Part shown: one piece after another, positions 9,451 to 18,986 of the stretch | Numbering within the stretch: position 1 is the stretch's first letter | Layout: every line of letters begins with the position of its first letter | NCBI RefSeq assembly: GCF_017368455.1 | Contig: NZ_JAFNJU010000001.1 | Span: 434,001-498,000, forward strand | Length of the DNA stretch: 64,000 nt | From: Proteiniclasticum aestuarii | GTDB lineage: Bacteria; Bacillota; Clostridia; Clostridiales; Clostridiaceae | Direction: 5' to 3' | Program-made: the position numbers and the translations under genes | The notes under the pieces: model-generated | What the model was told of the DNA's origin: nothing | The model's input: only the letters and a program-made list of their open reading frames with translations | The model's database searches: none

Positions 9451-10434
9451 CTAATTTCCTTCATACAAGAAACACTTCACCTTATGGTTCTCGCCATTTC
9501 TTTCTTTGTCTATGAAATATACACCAGGTTCCTGTTCCCAGCACTTGTCCATGGCAAACTTACATCTTGGTGCAAAATAGCAGCCCTTAGGAAGTTCCAT
9601 CGGATTAGGTACAACACCTTCAATACTGTTCAGTCTCTTCTTCTCAGATTTGACATCAGGAATGGAGTCCAGAAGACCCTGTGTGTACGGATGCTTAGGA
9701 TTAGCATACAGTTCTTTGACTTCAGCTGATTCCACAACTTTTCCAGAATACATGACGATGACATCGTCTGCCATCTGAGCAACTACACCAAGATCATGAG
9801 TGATCAGCATGATAGCTGTATTCATCTTTTCCTTAAGGTCGTTCATCAGTGCCAGAATCTGGGCCTGAATGGTTACATCCAGGGCAGTTGTTGGTTCATC
9901 TGCAATCAGAATCTTAGGATCGCAGGCAAGGGCCATAGCAATCATGGCTCTCTGCCTCATACCACCGGATAGCTGATGAGGATAGTCGTAAACCACTCTC
10001 TCCGCACGAGGAATTCCTACGAGCTTCAGCATGTTAACAGCTTTGTCATGGGCTTCTTCCTTTGATAAATCCTGGTGAAGCTTAATGGCTTCTACGATCT
10101 GATCGCCGATTCTGAATACGGGGTTCAATGAGGTCATAGGTTCCTGGAAAATGATGGATATGTCATTTCCTCTGATTTTTCTCATCTCGTCCATTTTTAT
10201 CTTAGCCAGATCCCGTCCATCATACATGATGGTACCATCAACAATACTACCGTTTCTGTCTATTAATCTCATTACACTCATCGCAGTGATGCTCTTACCA
10301 CAGCCTGACTCACCAACTACGCCAAGTGTCTTTCCTTCTGTAAGGTCGAAGGTTACACCATCTACAGCCTTAACCACACCTTTATCTGTGTTGAAGTGTG
10401 TTTTAAGGTTCTTTACTTCTAATACTTTTTTCAT
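9451..10434 (-). CDS. oppD: oligopeptide ABC transporter ATP-binding protein OppD
   Basis: Partner ATPase of OppF. Walker A reads GESGCGKSITAM near residue 40, the Q-loop FQEPMTSLNPV near 97, the signature LSGGMRQRAMIAMAL near 155 and Walker B LIADEPTTALD near 176. The C-terminal oligopeptide domain has paired Cys in GCYFAPRCKFAMDKC. ATG at 10434 was chosen over TTG at 10440 because it is better spaced from the TAGGTAGGG site. It is separated from oppC by only a few bases. Confidence 0.93.
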   Translation of the reverse strand: MKKVLEVKNLKTHFNTDKGVVKAVDGVTFDLTEGKTLGVVGESGCGKSITAMSVMRLIDRNGSIVDGTIMYDGRDLAKIKMDEMRKIRGNDISIIFQEPMTSLNPVFRIGDQIVEAIKLHQDLSKEEAHDKAVNMLKLVGIPRAERVVYDYPHQLSGGMRQRAMIAMALACDPKILIADEPTTALDVTIQAQILALMNDLKEKMNTAIMLITHDLGVVAQMADDVIVMYSGKVVESAEVKELYANPKHPYTQGLLDSIPDVKSEKKRLNSIEGVVPNPMELPKGCYFAPRCKFAMDKCWEQEPGVYFIDKERNGENHKVKCFLYEGN

Positions 10435-10442
10435 AATCAACC

Positions 10443-11351
10443 CTACCTAATTTCCTTTGGATCAACGGCATCTCTCAGCCCTTCTCCAAGCAGATTTATA
10501 CTTAAAACTGTCAGCATGATCATGATACCGGGTGGTACCCAGAGCCACTGCATATTTCTGAATACATCAGAATTTCTGGCTCTTTCAATCATGTTACCCC
10601 AAGTAGGTGTTGGTGGTGTTACACCAAGCCCCAGGTAGGATAAGCTCGCTTCTGTAAGAATAGCGCCAGCCATACCCAGTGTTGCACTTACAATGATGTA
10701 AGCAAATGTGTTTGGCAGGAGATGTCTCGCGATTCTTGATCTGGTAGAAAGACCTAGAATCTCCGCAGCTTGCATGAATTCCTGTTCTCTCAGTGATAGG
10801 ATCTGTCCCCTGACCATTCTAGCTAGTCCTGGCCAGCTGAGAATACCGATAAGGAACATGACAAGATACATCTTGTATTTTGAATCTACCCACATCAGTG
10901 CACCGGAAATTGTAATAACTGTAGGTGTAAATGGAATGGAATAGACGATTTCCGCGAATCTCATCAGCAGATTGTCTACCCAGCCACCATAGTAACCAGC
11001 TATACCACCAACGGTAGCACCTATAACCACAGTAAATCCTGCAGCAATGGCTCCAACCATGAGTGATGTTCTTCCACCCAGGAAGAGTCTCAGGAATACA
11101 TCTCTACCCTGCTCATCTGTTCCCAGCCAGTATTCTGATGAAGGCGGGAGTTTCTTCTGATCCAGGATAAAGTCATTTATACTGAATCTTGAAAAAACCG
11201 GAACAAAGATGCACATCAGTACAATTATAAGGAATAAGATTCCACCGAACATGGCAGTCTTATTTCTTCTGAATCGGTCCCAAGCTATTCTCCATGGCCC
11301 TACAATATTGGTAGCTTGGGTTTTTTCATAGGCCTTTTTCTTATCTTCCAT
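10443..11351 (-). CDS. oppC: oligopeptide ABC transporter permease OppC
   Basis: Inner-membrane permease of 302 residues with an N-terminal OppC_N-type helix (FRRNKTAMFGGILF), then a binding-protein-dependent transport domain of five or six helices. The EAA-type loop that docks the ATPase reads QAAEILGLSTRSRIARHLLPN near residue 190. It pairs with OppB to form the translocation pore. Start after AGGAGG; 11 bp downstream of oppB. Confidence 0.93.
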   Translation of the reverse strand: MEDKKKAYEKTQATNIVGPWRIAWDRFRRNKTAMFGGILFLIIVLMCIFVPVFSRFSINDFILDQKKLPPSSEYWLGTDEQGRDVFLRLFLGGRTSLMVGAIAAGFTVVIGATVGGIAGYYGGWVDNLLMRFAEIVYSIPFTPTVITISGALMWVDSKYKMYLVMFLIGILSWPGLARMVRGQILSLREQEFMQAAEILGLSTRSRIARHLLPNTFAYIIVSATLGMAGAILTEASLSYLGLGVTPPTPTWGNMIERARNSDVFRNMQWLWVPPGIMIMLTVLSINLLGEGLRDAVDPKEIR

Positions 11352-11362
11352 ATTAAAACCTC

Positions 11363-12340
11363 CTAACTAACCTTGACTCTAGGGTCAACAAGCGCGTAAC
11401 TGATGTCTGCCAGTAAGTTACCAGCAAGCATAAGCATTGCGTAGAAAATATTGATCGCCATTACCAGTGATGTATCCTGCTTAAAAATAGCTTCATGGAG
11501 TGTATTCCCGATTCCTGGCCATTTGAAAATAGTTTCGAGAATCAGTGAACCACCGAATAATGAAGGAATCCAGCTGCCGAGTAATGTAACAATAGGTAAA
11601 AGAGCATTTCTGAATGCATGCTTGTAAATTACAACCTTCTCTGAAAGACCTTTTGATCTTGCAGTACGGATATAATCCTGATTGATTACTTCTAGTGTTG
11701 CATTTCTTACATATCTTGTTAAACTTGCAAGAGATGAGATTGTAAGAACGATGAGCGGCATGATCATATGTCTGCCGACATCTACAATTTCAGCCCACAG
11801 GCTTGGATATCCTCTTACCACACTCATTGGATCACGCATCAGCGTCAGAGGCAGTCCTAGAGGTATACCTACAAAGAATATAAGAATCATCGCAAAGAAG
11901 AAGGATGGCATGGAAACACCAAGTAGTGAAAATACCGTCCAGAAGTTATCGAATTTGCTGTATTTATTTACTGCTGACTTAATACCAACCGGTATAGAGA
12001 TTCCAAATCCGAAGATCATTCCGAAGAAATTGATCAGGAACGTATTCCAGACACTCTCACCAATGATTTCTGATACTGGTGCTCTCTTCAGTATGGATCT
12101 ACCAAAGTCTCCCTGTAGTGTTCTACCTAACCAATTGAAATATCTTTCAACAATATTACCATCTAATCCAAGCTGTTCTTTTATCTGTTGTTGCTGCTCA
12201 ACGGAAACTCCAGATCCAACACCTAAATAGGCCTGAACTGCGTCCCCTGGCATGAGTTCCATAATACCGTATATCGCTATGGATATAACGATCATTACAG
12301 GAATCAAATGCAGCAGTCTCCTTGCTATATATTTTAACAT
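11363..12340 (-). CDS. oppB: oligopeptide ABC transporter permease OppB
   Basis: Permease of 325 residues, beginning MLKYIARRLLHLIPVM, the standard first helix of OppB/DppB proteins, with the EAA loop RTARSKGLSEKVVIYKHAFRN at about 225. ATG at 12340 is preceded by GGGGAGTG with good spacing; an in-frame ATG at 12355 lies upstream of that site. First gene after the oppA-oppB intercistronic hairpin. Confidence 0.93.
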   Translation of the reverse strand: MLKYIARRLLHLIPVMIVISIAIYGIMELMPGDAVQAYLGVGSGVSVEQQQQIKEQLGLDGNIVERYFNWLGRTLQGDFGRSILKRAPVSEIIGESVWNTFLINFFGMIFGFGISIPVGIKSAVNKYSKFDNFWTVFSLLGVSMPSFFFAMILIFFVGIPLGLPLTLMRDPMSVVRGYPSLWAEIVDVGRHMIMPLIVLTISSLASLTRYVRNATLEVINQDYIRTARSKGLSEKVVIYKHAFRNALLPIVTLLGSWIPSLFGGSLILETIFKWPGIGNTLHEAIFKQDTSLVMAINIFYAMLMLAGNLLADISYALVDPRVKVS

Positions 12341-12379
12341 TATTTCACTCCCCATAGCTCCTATATATTTAGTAGTAGA

Positions 12380-12404
12380 AAGGCAGTCCTTATCAGACTG
12401 CCTT
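12380..12404 (-). terminator. intercistronic hairpin between oppA and oppB
   Basis: Perfect 9-bp stem AAGGCAGTC/GACTGCCTT with a 7-nt loop, followed on the minus strand by TTTCT. Its position between the binding-protein gene and the permease genes suggests partial termination or 3'-end protection, giving more OppA than membrane subunits. Confidence 0.7.
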
Positions 12405-12430
12405 AATTTTTATGAAATTGAATTCACTTG

Positions 12431-14191
12431 TTATTCTTCGATATAAGCATCCTTAACAGCTTTTACCCAACCATATAGTGAGCTTGTTTTGAAATCCTTT
12501 AGTTTTGGATTGTAAAGATCGAAGTATGTGTTAGCATAAACAACAACCTTAGGCATTTCTTCGTTCAGGATCTTAACAACTTCAGCGTATAGTGGCTTAG
12601 CTTCTTCTGGATCCATTATAGCTCTAGCTTCATCAAGAAGTCTGTCAACTTCAGGATTGCTGTATCTTGATGTGTTGTCCTTACCAGTACCTACATCATT
12701 TGAGTGGAACTCAGTATAGATGGAGTCTGGGTCAGCAGATGTGATGGATGTTGCCAGGAAGAACACGCTCCACTTGTCAACATTAGCATCTGAATCGTAG
12801 ATTACATAATCAAGAATTGTGTTGAACTCTAGGTATGAAACGTTAAGCTTAATGTTAAGTTCTTCGCCCCATGATTTTTCCCACATTGGGATAAGAGTAG
12901 CAAGTATGTCATGTTCTGGCATTGCAGCGATGTTAAGTTCAAGAACCTGTCCATCTTTCTCTCTGAAATCGCCATTTACTACCCAGCCAGCTTCATCAAG
13001 AATTGACTTAGCCTTTTCGATGTCATAGGAGTAGTCGATCAGTGAGTCAACCAGCTCATCACTCATTACCCATGAAACCTGTGAGAATGGGTGGTTCTGT
13101 GTAGTTGCAAGAACCATTCCTGTATCAGGATCTTTGTAGTAGCTGTTTACAAACGCTTCTGTGTCGAATGCATATGTAAGAGCCTGTCTAACTGGAACTT
13201 CAGCAGTAGGTCCTGCTTCTGTATTAAAGTTGATGTATCCATAACCTGATCTTGGATATTCGTTGATGGAGTATCCACCGTCTCTAGCTTCCTTGATCTT
13301 AGCAGGTTCGATAACACCGGCAAGTAAATCTACTTCACCGTTCATAAGCTGAACGATATCTGTTGACTGGTCTACGAACTGAAGAAGGATTTCCTTGATC
13401 ATGTAGCCTTCGCCATTGTAGTTATCGTTTCTTGTTAAGAAAATGAACTGTGCTTCTGAATAGGTATCAAGCTTGTAAGGACCTGATCCAACAGGTTCTG
13501 CTGATAAAGCTTCGATAGATGATGTGTCACCAACTGTGAAGTTAGCTCCATAATATGCTTCAGGCATGATGGACATGGTTGTGTTTGCAAAGTTTGTTCT
13601 CTTACCATCAGCAAAATTGAATGTTACTGTGTAGTCATCTTCAGCTACAACACCAACAAATTCTTCTGTTTCACCAGCTGAATATGCTTCGTAACCTTCA
13701 AGGTCTTTTACTACTGAACCGTATCTACCTGAGTAGGATGGGTCAGCTAGAACCTTATATGTGAATACTACGTCGTTAGCAGTAAGTGGTGTACCGTCTG
13801 AGAATACTACGTCTTCTCTAAGGTTGAATGTGATTGTCTTACCATCTTCGGAGATAGTCCAATCCTTAGCCACTACTGGCTCGTATTCATCACCTTCGAA
13901 GTTCAGTGTAGATAATCCCTGGAAAACCAGGTCAACTACGTATCCATCATAGGATGATGAATAATAAAGTGGGTTGAAGTTACCTGACGCTTCAGTGATA
14001 CCAACTTTTAATGTACCTGATGGTTCAGCAGCAGGTTCTTCGGTTGGTTCTTCGCCTTCAGCAGGTTCTTCTTGTCCAGGAGTTTCTGCAGGTGTCTCTG
14101 CAGGATCCTCTGCTTTAGGACTACATGCTGTAAATACAACGGACATTGCCAGTGTAAGTGCAAGCATTAAGCCTATTCTCTTTTTTGTCAT
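12431..14191 (-). CDS. oppA: oligopeptide-binding lipoprotein OppA
   Basis: Family 5 extracellular solute-binding protein of 586 residues. A Lys/Arg start and hydrophobic signal end in a lipobox (VFTAC, Cys at about residue 23), followed by a Glu/Pro/Ala-rich linker (about 25-58) that probably spans the wall, then the SBP_bac_5 fold (VVFSDGTPLTANDVVFTYK near 135). It captures peptides for OppBCDF. It is first in the operon, with a 20-nt perfect hairpin just upstream and a terminator-like hairpin downstream. The start follows GGAGGAAGAA. Confidence 0.94.
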   Translation of the reverse strand: MTKKRIGLMLALTLAMSVVFTACSPKAEDPAETPAETPGQEEPAEGEEPTEEPAAEPSGTLKVGITEASGNFNPLYYSSSYDGYVVDLVFQGLSTLNFEGDEYEPVVAKDWTISEDGKTITFNLREDVVFSDGTPLTANDVVFTYKVLADPSYSGRYGSVVKDLEGYEAYSAGETEEFVGVVAEDDYTVTFNFADGKRTNFANTTMSIMPEAYYGANFTVGDTSSIEALSAEPVGSGPYKLDTYSEAQFIFLTRNDNYNGEGYMIKEILLQFVDQSTDIVQLMNGEVDLLAGVIEPAKIKEARDGGYSINEYPRSGYGYINFNTEAGPTAEVPVRQALTYAFDTEAFVNSYYKDPDTGMVLATTQNHPFSQVSWVMSDELVDSLIDYSYDIEKAKSILDEAGWVVNGDFREKDGQVLELNIAAMPEHDILATLIPMWEKSWGEELNIKLNVSYLEFNTILDYVIYDSDANVDKWSVFFLATSITSADPDSIYTEFHSNDVGTGKDNTSRYSNPEVDRLLDEARAIMDPEEAKPLYAEVVKILNEEMPKVVVYANTYFDLYNPKLKDFKTSSLYGWVKAVKDAYIEE

Positions 14192-14224
14192 TCTTTCTTC
14201 CTCCTTGAATAATCTTTTATTTTA

Positions 14225-14244
14225 AGTCGTTGTTGCCAACGACT
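14225..14244. repeat. perfect hairpin/palindrome upstream of oppA
   Basis: AGTCGTTG and CAACGACT arms around TTGC, 34 bp before the oppA start. It could be an operator or a 5'-leader hairpin that affects mRNA stability or translation. No T-run follows on either strand, so it is not a simple terminator. Confidence 0.6.
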
Positions 14245-14896
14245 GAAAACCGAATGTTGTGATTTGTTAATAGTTGTTGAAGATATTATTCATTTTATTA
14301 TAAATTGACATATTTATCAACTAATTTTTAAATTTAGTTCATAATGTCCTTATTTTGCACTAAAATAATATCGTTTTCATCATTGATTTCATAATCAGTA
14401 CACCCATTTCACTCAATCAGATAAAGATGAGGAAATATCTTGTGCACAATTTTAGCAAATTCGAATTCGATTCTGCAGGCATAAATATTAACTTTTCAAA
14501 TAACGATCAGCCCCTACCACCACTCTTATCGAAAGTTGTCATTTTCAATAATGTAATATATCAGGCTCAATTTAATTAAACAATTAAGGTTACACTTATT
14601 TTACCACAACATATGAAAAACAGAAACTTTTTGTTTATACTATATTCACAAATGTGGTATTATTAACTTTATTCCACCCGTGCTTAATTACAATTCTATC
14701 GATTATTCAGAACCAATACAGTATTAATTGATAAATAACAGTATATTTTTCTGATGATTTCAATAAAATACTTTTTTTAAATGAAGATCTTTACCAAATA
14801 TCGGTGCTTATTCTTGAAAAACCTACTATTATTCATTAAACTGATATAAATATGCACATACATATTCTCTCAAATGTTTTCAGGAGGCTGATAATA
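14245..14896. other. A+T-rich intergenic region between divergent oppA and DUF1294 gene
   Basis: About 650 bp without a convincing gene. It should hold the divergent promoters. A possible minus-strand promoter is TTGTTT (14578-14583), 17 nt, TATATT (14555-14560), but other A+T-rich matches compete. No known riboswitch was recognised. Confidence 0.4.
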
Positions 14897-15160
14897 ATGA
14901 ATTACTTGTTTGGATATATACTGTTCATCAATATATTTTCTCTTATCATTATGCATATTGATAAAAACAAAGCAAGAAAGCACAGATGGAGAGTATCCGA
15001 GTCCTCTTTAATGATTCTAGGTTTTCTAGGTGGCTCAATTGGTTTACTAGTTGGAATGTATGCATTGAGGCATAAGACGAAGCATGTTAAATTTACCCTG
15101 GGCGTTCCAATGCTCCTTCTTCTCAACCTCCTTATCTATGTACTGTTTAATGACATATAA
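14897..15160 (+). CDS. DUF1294 membrane protein
   Basis: 87 residues, three hydrophobic segments (about 1-18, 36-54 and 67-85) separated by the family's conserved basic motifs: DKNKARKHRWRVSE, then LGGSIGLLVGM and RHKTKH. This matches DUF1294, small membrane proteins of unknown function sometimes fused to cold-shock domains. ATG at 14897 follows AGGAGGCTGAT; upstream ATG codons lack such a site. Transcribed away from opp. Confidence 0.85.
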   Translation: MNYLFGYILFINIFSLIIMHIDKNKARKHRWRVSESSLMILGFLGGSIGLLVGMYALRHKTKHVKFTLGVPMLLLLNLLIYVLFNDI

Positions 15161-15388
15161 TAATAAGGAAATAAATTCTGTCAGAAGACTCCTGTTAAGG
15201 AAAAAACAAGATCAGATCTGGCTAAAAGTATGCAACCGTTACATCTTCAAAATAAAAACGGTTAATGTAAATGTTTACTTATGCCGGATCTATGCAGAGA
15301 ATCAAACAGTATAGATTCATTTGTCTTTCAAACCACTTAACGACTCAGACTCGGAAGAGAACTCTGGAAACTATCTACAACAAACATA

Positions 15389-15421
15389 AGGGCATCATCT
15401 TTATCATAAAGATGATGCCCT
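15389..15421. terminator. strong hairpin after ppdK
   Basis: Perfect 15-bp stem (AGGGCATCATCTTTA and its complement) with a 3-nt loop, 53 bp beyond the ppdK stop. The plus-strand side is followed by CATTCTTTT, so it may end transcripts from both directions. Bases 15161-15388 hold no gene; only a weak AACCGTT/AACGGTT repeat near 15234-15262. Confidence 0.75.
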
Positions 15422-15474
15422 CATTCTTTTCATCTGTTACACATAGCGTCCTATGCTAACCGATAATTGGTATA

Positions 15475-18108
15475 CTATTTCTTTCTTGGGTTTCTTACTT
15501 CAGCCTGAGCAGCCGCTAATCTAGCAACTGGTACTCTGAATGGTGAGCAGGAAACATAATCAAGACCGTTGTCATGGAAGAAGTTTACGGATGATGGGTC
15601 TCCACCATGTTCTCCACAGACACCAAGCTTAAGTGCGTTCTTCACGCCTCTGCCCTTTTCTACTGCGATCTTCACAAATTCACCTACACCAGTCTGGTCA
15701 AGCTTTGCAAATGGATCAAAGTCATAGATCTTCTTCTCGTAATAATGCTTCAGGAATGTTCCTGCATCATCTCTGGAGAATCCGAAGGACATCTGTGTAA
15801 GGTCGTTTGTTCCGAATGAGAAGAAATCTGCTTCCTTGGCAATTTCGTCTGCTGTTACACATGCTCTTGGAATTTCGATCATTGTTCCGACTAAGTAAGT
15901 AAGGTCTGATCCTCTTTCAGCGATTATTGCATCCGCTGTCTTTTTCACGATGCTCTTGACAAACTTAAGCTCGTTTACTTCTCCAACAAGTGGAATCATG
16001 ATTTCTGGAACAATATTCCAGCCCATTTCTTCATTGACTTCGATGGCAGCTTCAATTACTGCTCTTGTCTGCATTTCTGCAATTTCCGGGTAAGAAACCG
16101 CAAGTCTGCAACCTCTATGTCCCATCATTGGGTTGAATTCATGAAGATCTGTGATTACTCCATTTAACTCATCTACGGAAATCTTAAGTTCTGCTGCCAG
16201 TTCTTCGATTTCTTTTGCCTGAGTTGGAAGGAATTCATGCAGTGGTGGATCCAGGAATCTGATGGTTACGGGATGTCCTTCCATAGCCTTGTAGATGCCC
16301 TTGAAGTCACTCTTCTGCATTGGAAGAAGTTTCTCCAGTGCTGTTCTTCTGGCTTCTTCAGTTCTGGCTACGATCATCTGTCTCATTGGGAAGATTCTAT
16401 CTTCAGCAAAGAACATATGCTCTGTTCTTGTCAGACCGATACCTTCAGCACCAAACTTAACCGCCTGAGCCGCATCATGAGGTGTATCTGCATTGGTTCT
16501 GACCTTAAGGGATCTGATTTCATCAGCCCAGGACATGAATGTACCGAAGTGACCGGAAATTTCTGGTTCTACAGTTTCAATCTTGCCTTCATATACATTA
16601 CCGGTTGAACCATCAAGAGAAATATAGTCATCTGATGAATATACTTTTCCATTGACAGTCATGGTCTTCTTCTTTTCGTCAACCTTGATTGAACCAGCAC
16701 CCGCTACACAGCAAGCACCCATACCTCTAGCAACAACAGCTGCATGGGAAGTCATACCACCTCTAACAGTAAGGATACCTTCTGCCGCGATCATACCTTC
16801 GATATCTTCTGGTGAAGTTTCCTGTCTTACAAGAATTACCTTCTCACCAGCTTCGTTTCTTTCCTTTGCTTCCAGGGCAGAGAAAGCGATCTTACCTGTA
16901 GCAGCTCCTGGTGAAGCTGGAAGACCCGTTGCAACCACTTCATGCTTCTTCATTTCTTCCGCATCGAATGCAGGGTGAAGAAGTGTGTCAAGCTGCTTTG
17001 GATCCATCATAAGGATAGCCTGTTCTTTTGAAACAAGACCTTCCTGTTCCATTTCTACAGCGATTCTAAGAGCAGCCTGGGCTGTTCTCTTACCATTTCT
17101 TGTCTGTAGGAAATAAAGCTTACCTTCTTCGATGGTGAACTCCATATCCTGCATATCATGATAATGATTCTCTAGTTTATTTACAATGTCAACAAACTCT
17201 TTGTAAGTTTCTGGCATCTGCTTATCAAGTTCTTCAATTGGCTGTGGTGTTCTGATACCGGCAACAACGTCTTCACCCTGTGCATTCATCAGATACTCAG
17301 CAAAAATCTTCTTTTCTCCTGTAGCAGGGTTTCTTGAGAACGCAACACCAGACCCTGATGTTTCACCCTTGTTACCAAATACCATTTCCTGAACGTTAAC
17401 TGCAGTTCCCCATCTTGAAGGGATATCGTTCATTCTTCTGTAAACATTGGCTCTTGGGTTATCCCAGCTTCTGAATACAGCAGTTACAGCTTCAATCAGC
17501 TGTTCTCTTGCATCCTGTGGGAAATCTTCACCGTGCTTGCTCTTGTAAAGTTCCTTGAATTTCAAAACAAGTTCCTTCAGATCTTCAGCAGTAAGCTGAG
17601 TATCAAGTTCAACACCCTTTTCTTCCTTCATCGCATGAAGAACTTCTTCAAACTCATGCTTTGGAATTTCGATAACCACGTCCGCAAACATCATGATGAA
17701 TCTTCTGTAAGAATCGTATGCGAATCTTTCATTTCCTGTCTCTTTAGCCAGAACTTCAACAGTTTTATCTGTAAGTCCCAGATTCAGAACAGTATCCATC
17801 ATTCCAGGCATGGAGGCTCTCGCTCCTGAACGCACAGATACAAGCAGTGGGTTTTCATTTCCACCGAAAGACTTGCCTGTGATTTCTTCAAGCTTGTCCA
17901 TCGTGGCATGGATTTCATCGATGACTTCCTGTGTAATCACCTTGTTGTCATCGTAATATTTATTACAAGCCTCAGTTGTAACAACGAATCCCGCTGGTAT
18001 TGGAATTCCGATGTTTGTCATTTCTGCCAGATTGGCACCTTTTCCTCCGAGGAGGTTTTTCATTGTAGCGTCACCTTCGCTAAAAAGGTATACATACTTC
18101 TTTGACAT
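15475..18108 (-). CDS. ppdK: pyruvate, phosphate dikinase
   Basis: Interconverts pyruvate + ATP + Pi and PEP + AMP + PPi; in anaerobes it is often used for glycolysis with PPi or for gluconeogenesis. At 877 residues it has the full three-domain form: an ATP-grasp N-terminal domain (LLGGKGANLAEM at about 20), the swivelling phosphohistidine domain with catalytic His in GGMTSHAAVVARGMG near 455, and the C-terminal TIM barrel with the catalytic Cys in LGVCGEHGGDP near 835. The Thr beside the His is the residue targeted by PPDK regulatory proteins in some bacteria. Monocistronic. Confidence 0.97.
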   Translation of the reverse strand: MSKKYVYLFSEGDATMKNLLGGKGANLAEMTNIGIPIPAGFVVTTEACNKYYDDNKVITQEVIDEIHATMDKLEEITGKSFGGNENPLLVSVRSGARASMPGMMDTVLNLGLTDKTVEVLAKETGNERFAYDSYRRFIMMFADVVIEIPKHEFEEVLHAMKEEKGVELDTQLTAEDLKELVLKFKELYKSKHGEDFPQDAREQLIEAVTAVFRSWDNPRANVYRRMNDIPSRWGTAVNVQEMVFGNKGETSGSGVAFSRNPATGEKKIFAEYLMNAQGEDVVAGIRTPQPIEELDKQMPETYKEFVDIVNKLENHYHDMQDMEFTIEEGKLYFLQTRNGKRTAQAALRIAVEMEQEGLVSKEQAILMMDPKQLDTLLHPAFDAEEMKKHEVVATGLPASPGAATGKIAFSALEAKERNEAGEKVILVRQETSPEDIEGMIAAEGILTVRGGMTSHAAVVARGMGACCVAGAGSIKVDEKKKTMTVNGKVYSSDDYISLDGSTGNVYEGKIETVEPEISGHFGTFMSWADEIRSLKVRTNADTPHDAAQAVKFGAEGIGLTRTEHMFFAEDRIFPMRQMIVARTEEARRTALEKLLPMQKSDFKGIYKAMEGHPVTIRFLDPPLHEFLPTQAKEIEELAAELKISVDELNGVITDLHEFNPMMGHRGCRLAVSYPEIAEMQTRAVIEAAIEVNEEMGWNIVPEIMIPLVGEVNELKFVKSIVKKTADAIIAERGSDLTYLVGTMIEIPRACVTADEIAKEADFFSFGTNDLTQMSFGFSRDDAGTFLKHYYEKKIYDFDPFAKLDQTGVGEFVKIAVEKGRGVKNALKLGVCGEHGGDPSSVNFFHDNGLDYVSCSPFRVPVARLAAAQAEVRNPRKK

Positions 18109-18347
18109 AGATTTCCCTCACTTTCAATAATTCATGCTTAGACACATATATTTTGAATCCGGTAAAACCGGGAGTTCACATGATAAAATAGATCATTCTA
18201 TTCAAAATCCTCATATATTATATCACAGGAACTAATGTAATTGTACAATCTTTCTACATGGTTTTTAGTTTGTTAACTAATTATTCCTAGTACAAATATT
18301 GAATACGATTACACCTGTTTTCTTCAATATGAGAAAATACAAAATAT

Positions 18348-18377
18348 AAGACTTCTCTATCATAACAGAGAAGTCTT
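18348..18377 (-). terminator. terminator after the DUF4342 gene
   Basis: Perfect 11-bp stem AAGACTTCTCT/AGAGAAGTCTT followed on the minus strand by an A/T-rich TATATTTTG tract, 25 bp after the stop at 18403. Confidence 0.8.
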
Positions 18378-18402
18378 ATAGGAATATTAATAATATGAAA
18401 AC

Positions 18403-18951
18403 TTAGTAGATATCAGGAGAAAAATATCCTTTTAAGTCGTCTTCCTCTTCCAGATCCTTTTTAAAATGAATCTTTTCCGTAAGGTCTTCAATTTTTCTTG
18501 AAATCTTCGTTTTCTCAAGTCCGAAGGCATTGGCCGTATGCTTCACTTTTTCTCTCACAGGCTTCGTCAGATTGGTTTCCTTCTCTCCCTTCTTCACCGT
18601 GATATCCACGCCAAAAGCGAGGACTCCCGCCGCCGCCGCTGCAAGTAATTTTGGCTTTCTTGCCAGAAGCAGCGTTCCGATGACCGCAACCGGTAGTGGA
18701 GCATCGAACTTCTTATCCTGATACGAGAACTCCACGGTCTCTGAGCTCGTTCTCTTGATACTGTCGAAAGTCTTGTCTTTATATTCTTTCAGATCCTCGT
18801 ACTTCTCACCTTTCATGTTTTCAAGATAGATCACAGCATCCAGCGTATCATAATTTGCAGCTTCCAGCGCTTTCTTCGCCTCTTCGTAAGATACCTTTTT
18901 CCGTGTTCTGACTTCATCTACTTTTGCGAGTAAATCATGATTTGATTCCAT
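18403..18951 (-). CDS. DUF4342 protein with N-terminal UBA-like domain
   Basis: 182 residues. Residues about 1-45 form a UBA/TS-N-like three-helix domain (VSYEEAKKALEAANYDTLDAV), a fold also found in elongation factor Ts. About 75-120 is the DUF4342 region, with a hydrophobic stretch that could be one or two membrane passes (PLPVAVIGTLLLARKP and LLAAAAAGVLAFGVDITV), and then a charged helical tail. Function unknown. It follows recO by 35 bp after its own AGGAGG and ends the era-recO cluster. Confidence 0.75.
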   Translation of the reverse strand: MESNHDLLAKVDEVRTRKKVSYEEAKKALEAANYDTLDAVIYLENMKGEKYEDLKEYKDKTFDSIKRTSSETVEFSYQDKKFDAPLPVAVIGTLLLARKPKLLAAAAAGVLAFGVDITVKKGEKETNLTKPVREKVKHTANAFGLEKTKISRKIEDLTEKIHFKKDLEEEDDLKGYFSPDIY

Positions 18952-18986
18952 GGGTTATTCCTCCTTGTTCATAATTGCAATGCTCA

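Noticed and set aside
14245-14850. Possible riboswitch or small RNA upstream of oppA
   Set aside because: No conserved core of a known riboswitch class and no compact stem set beyond the 20-nt hairpin.
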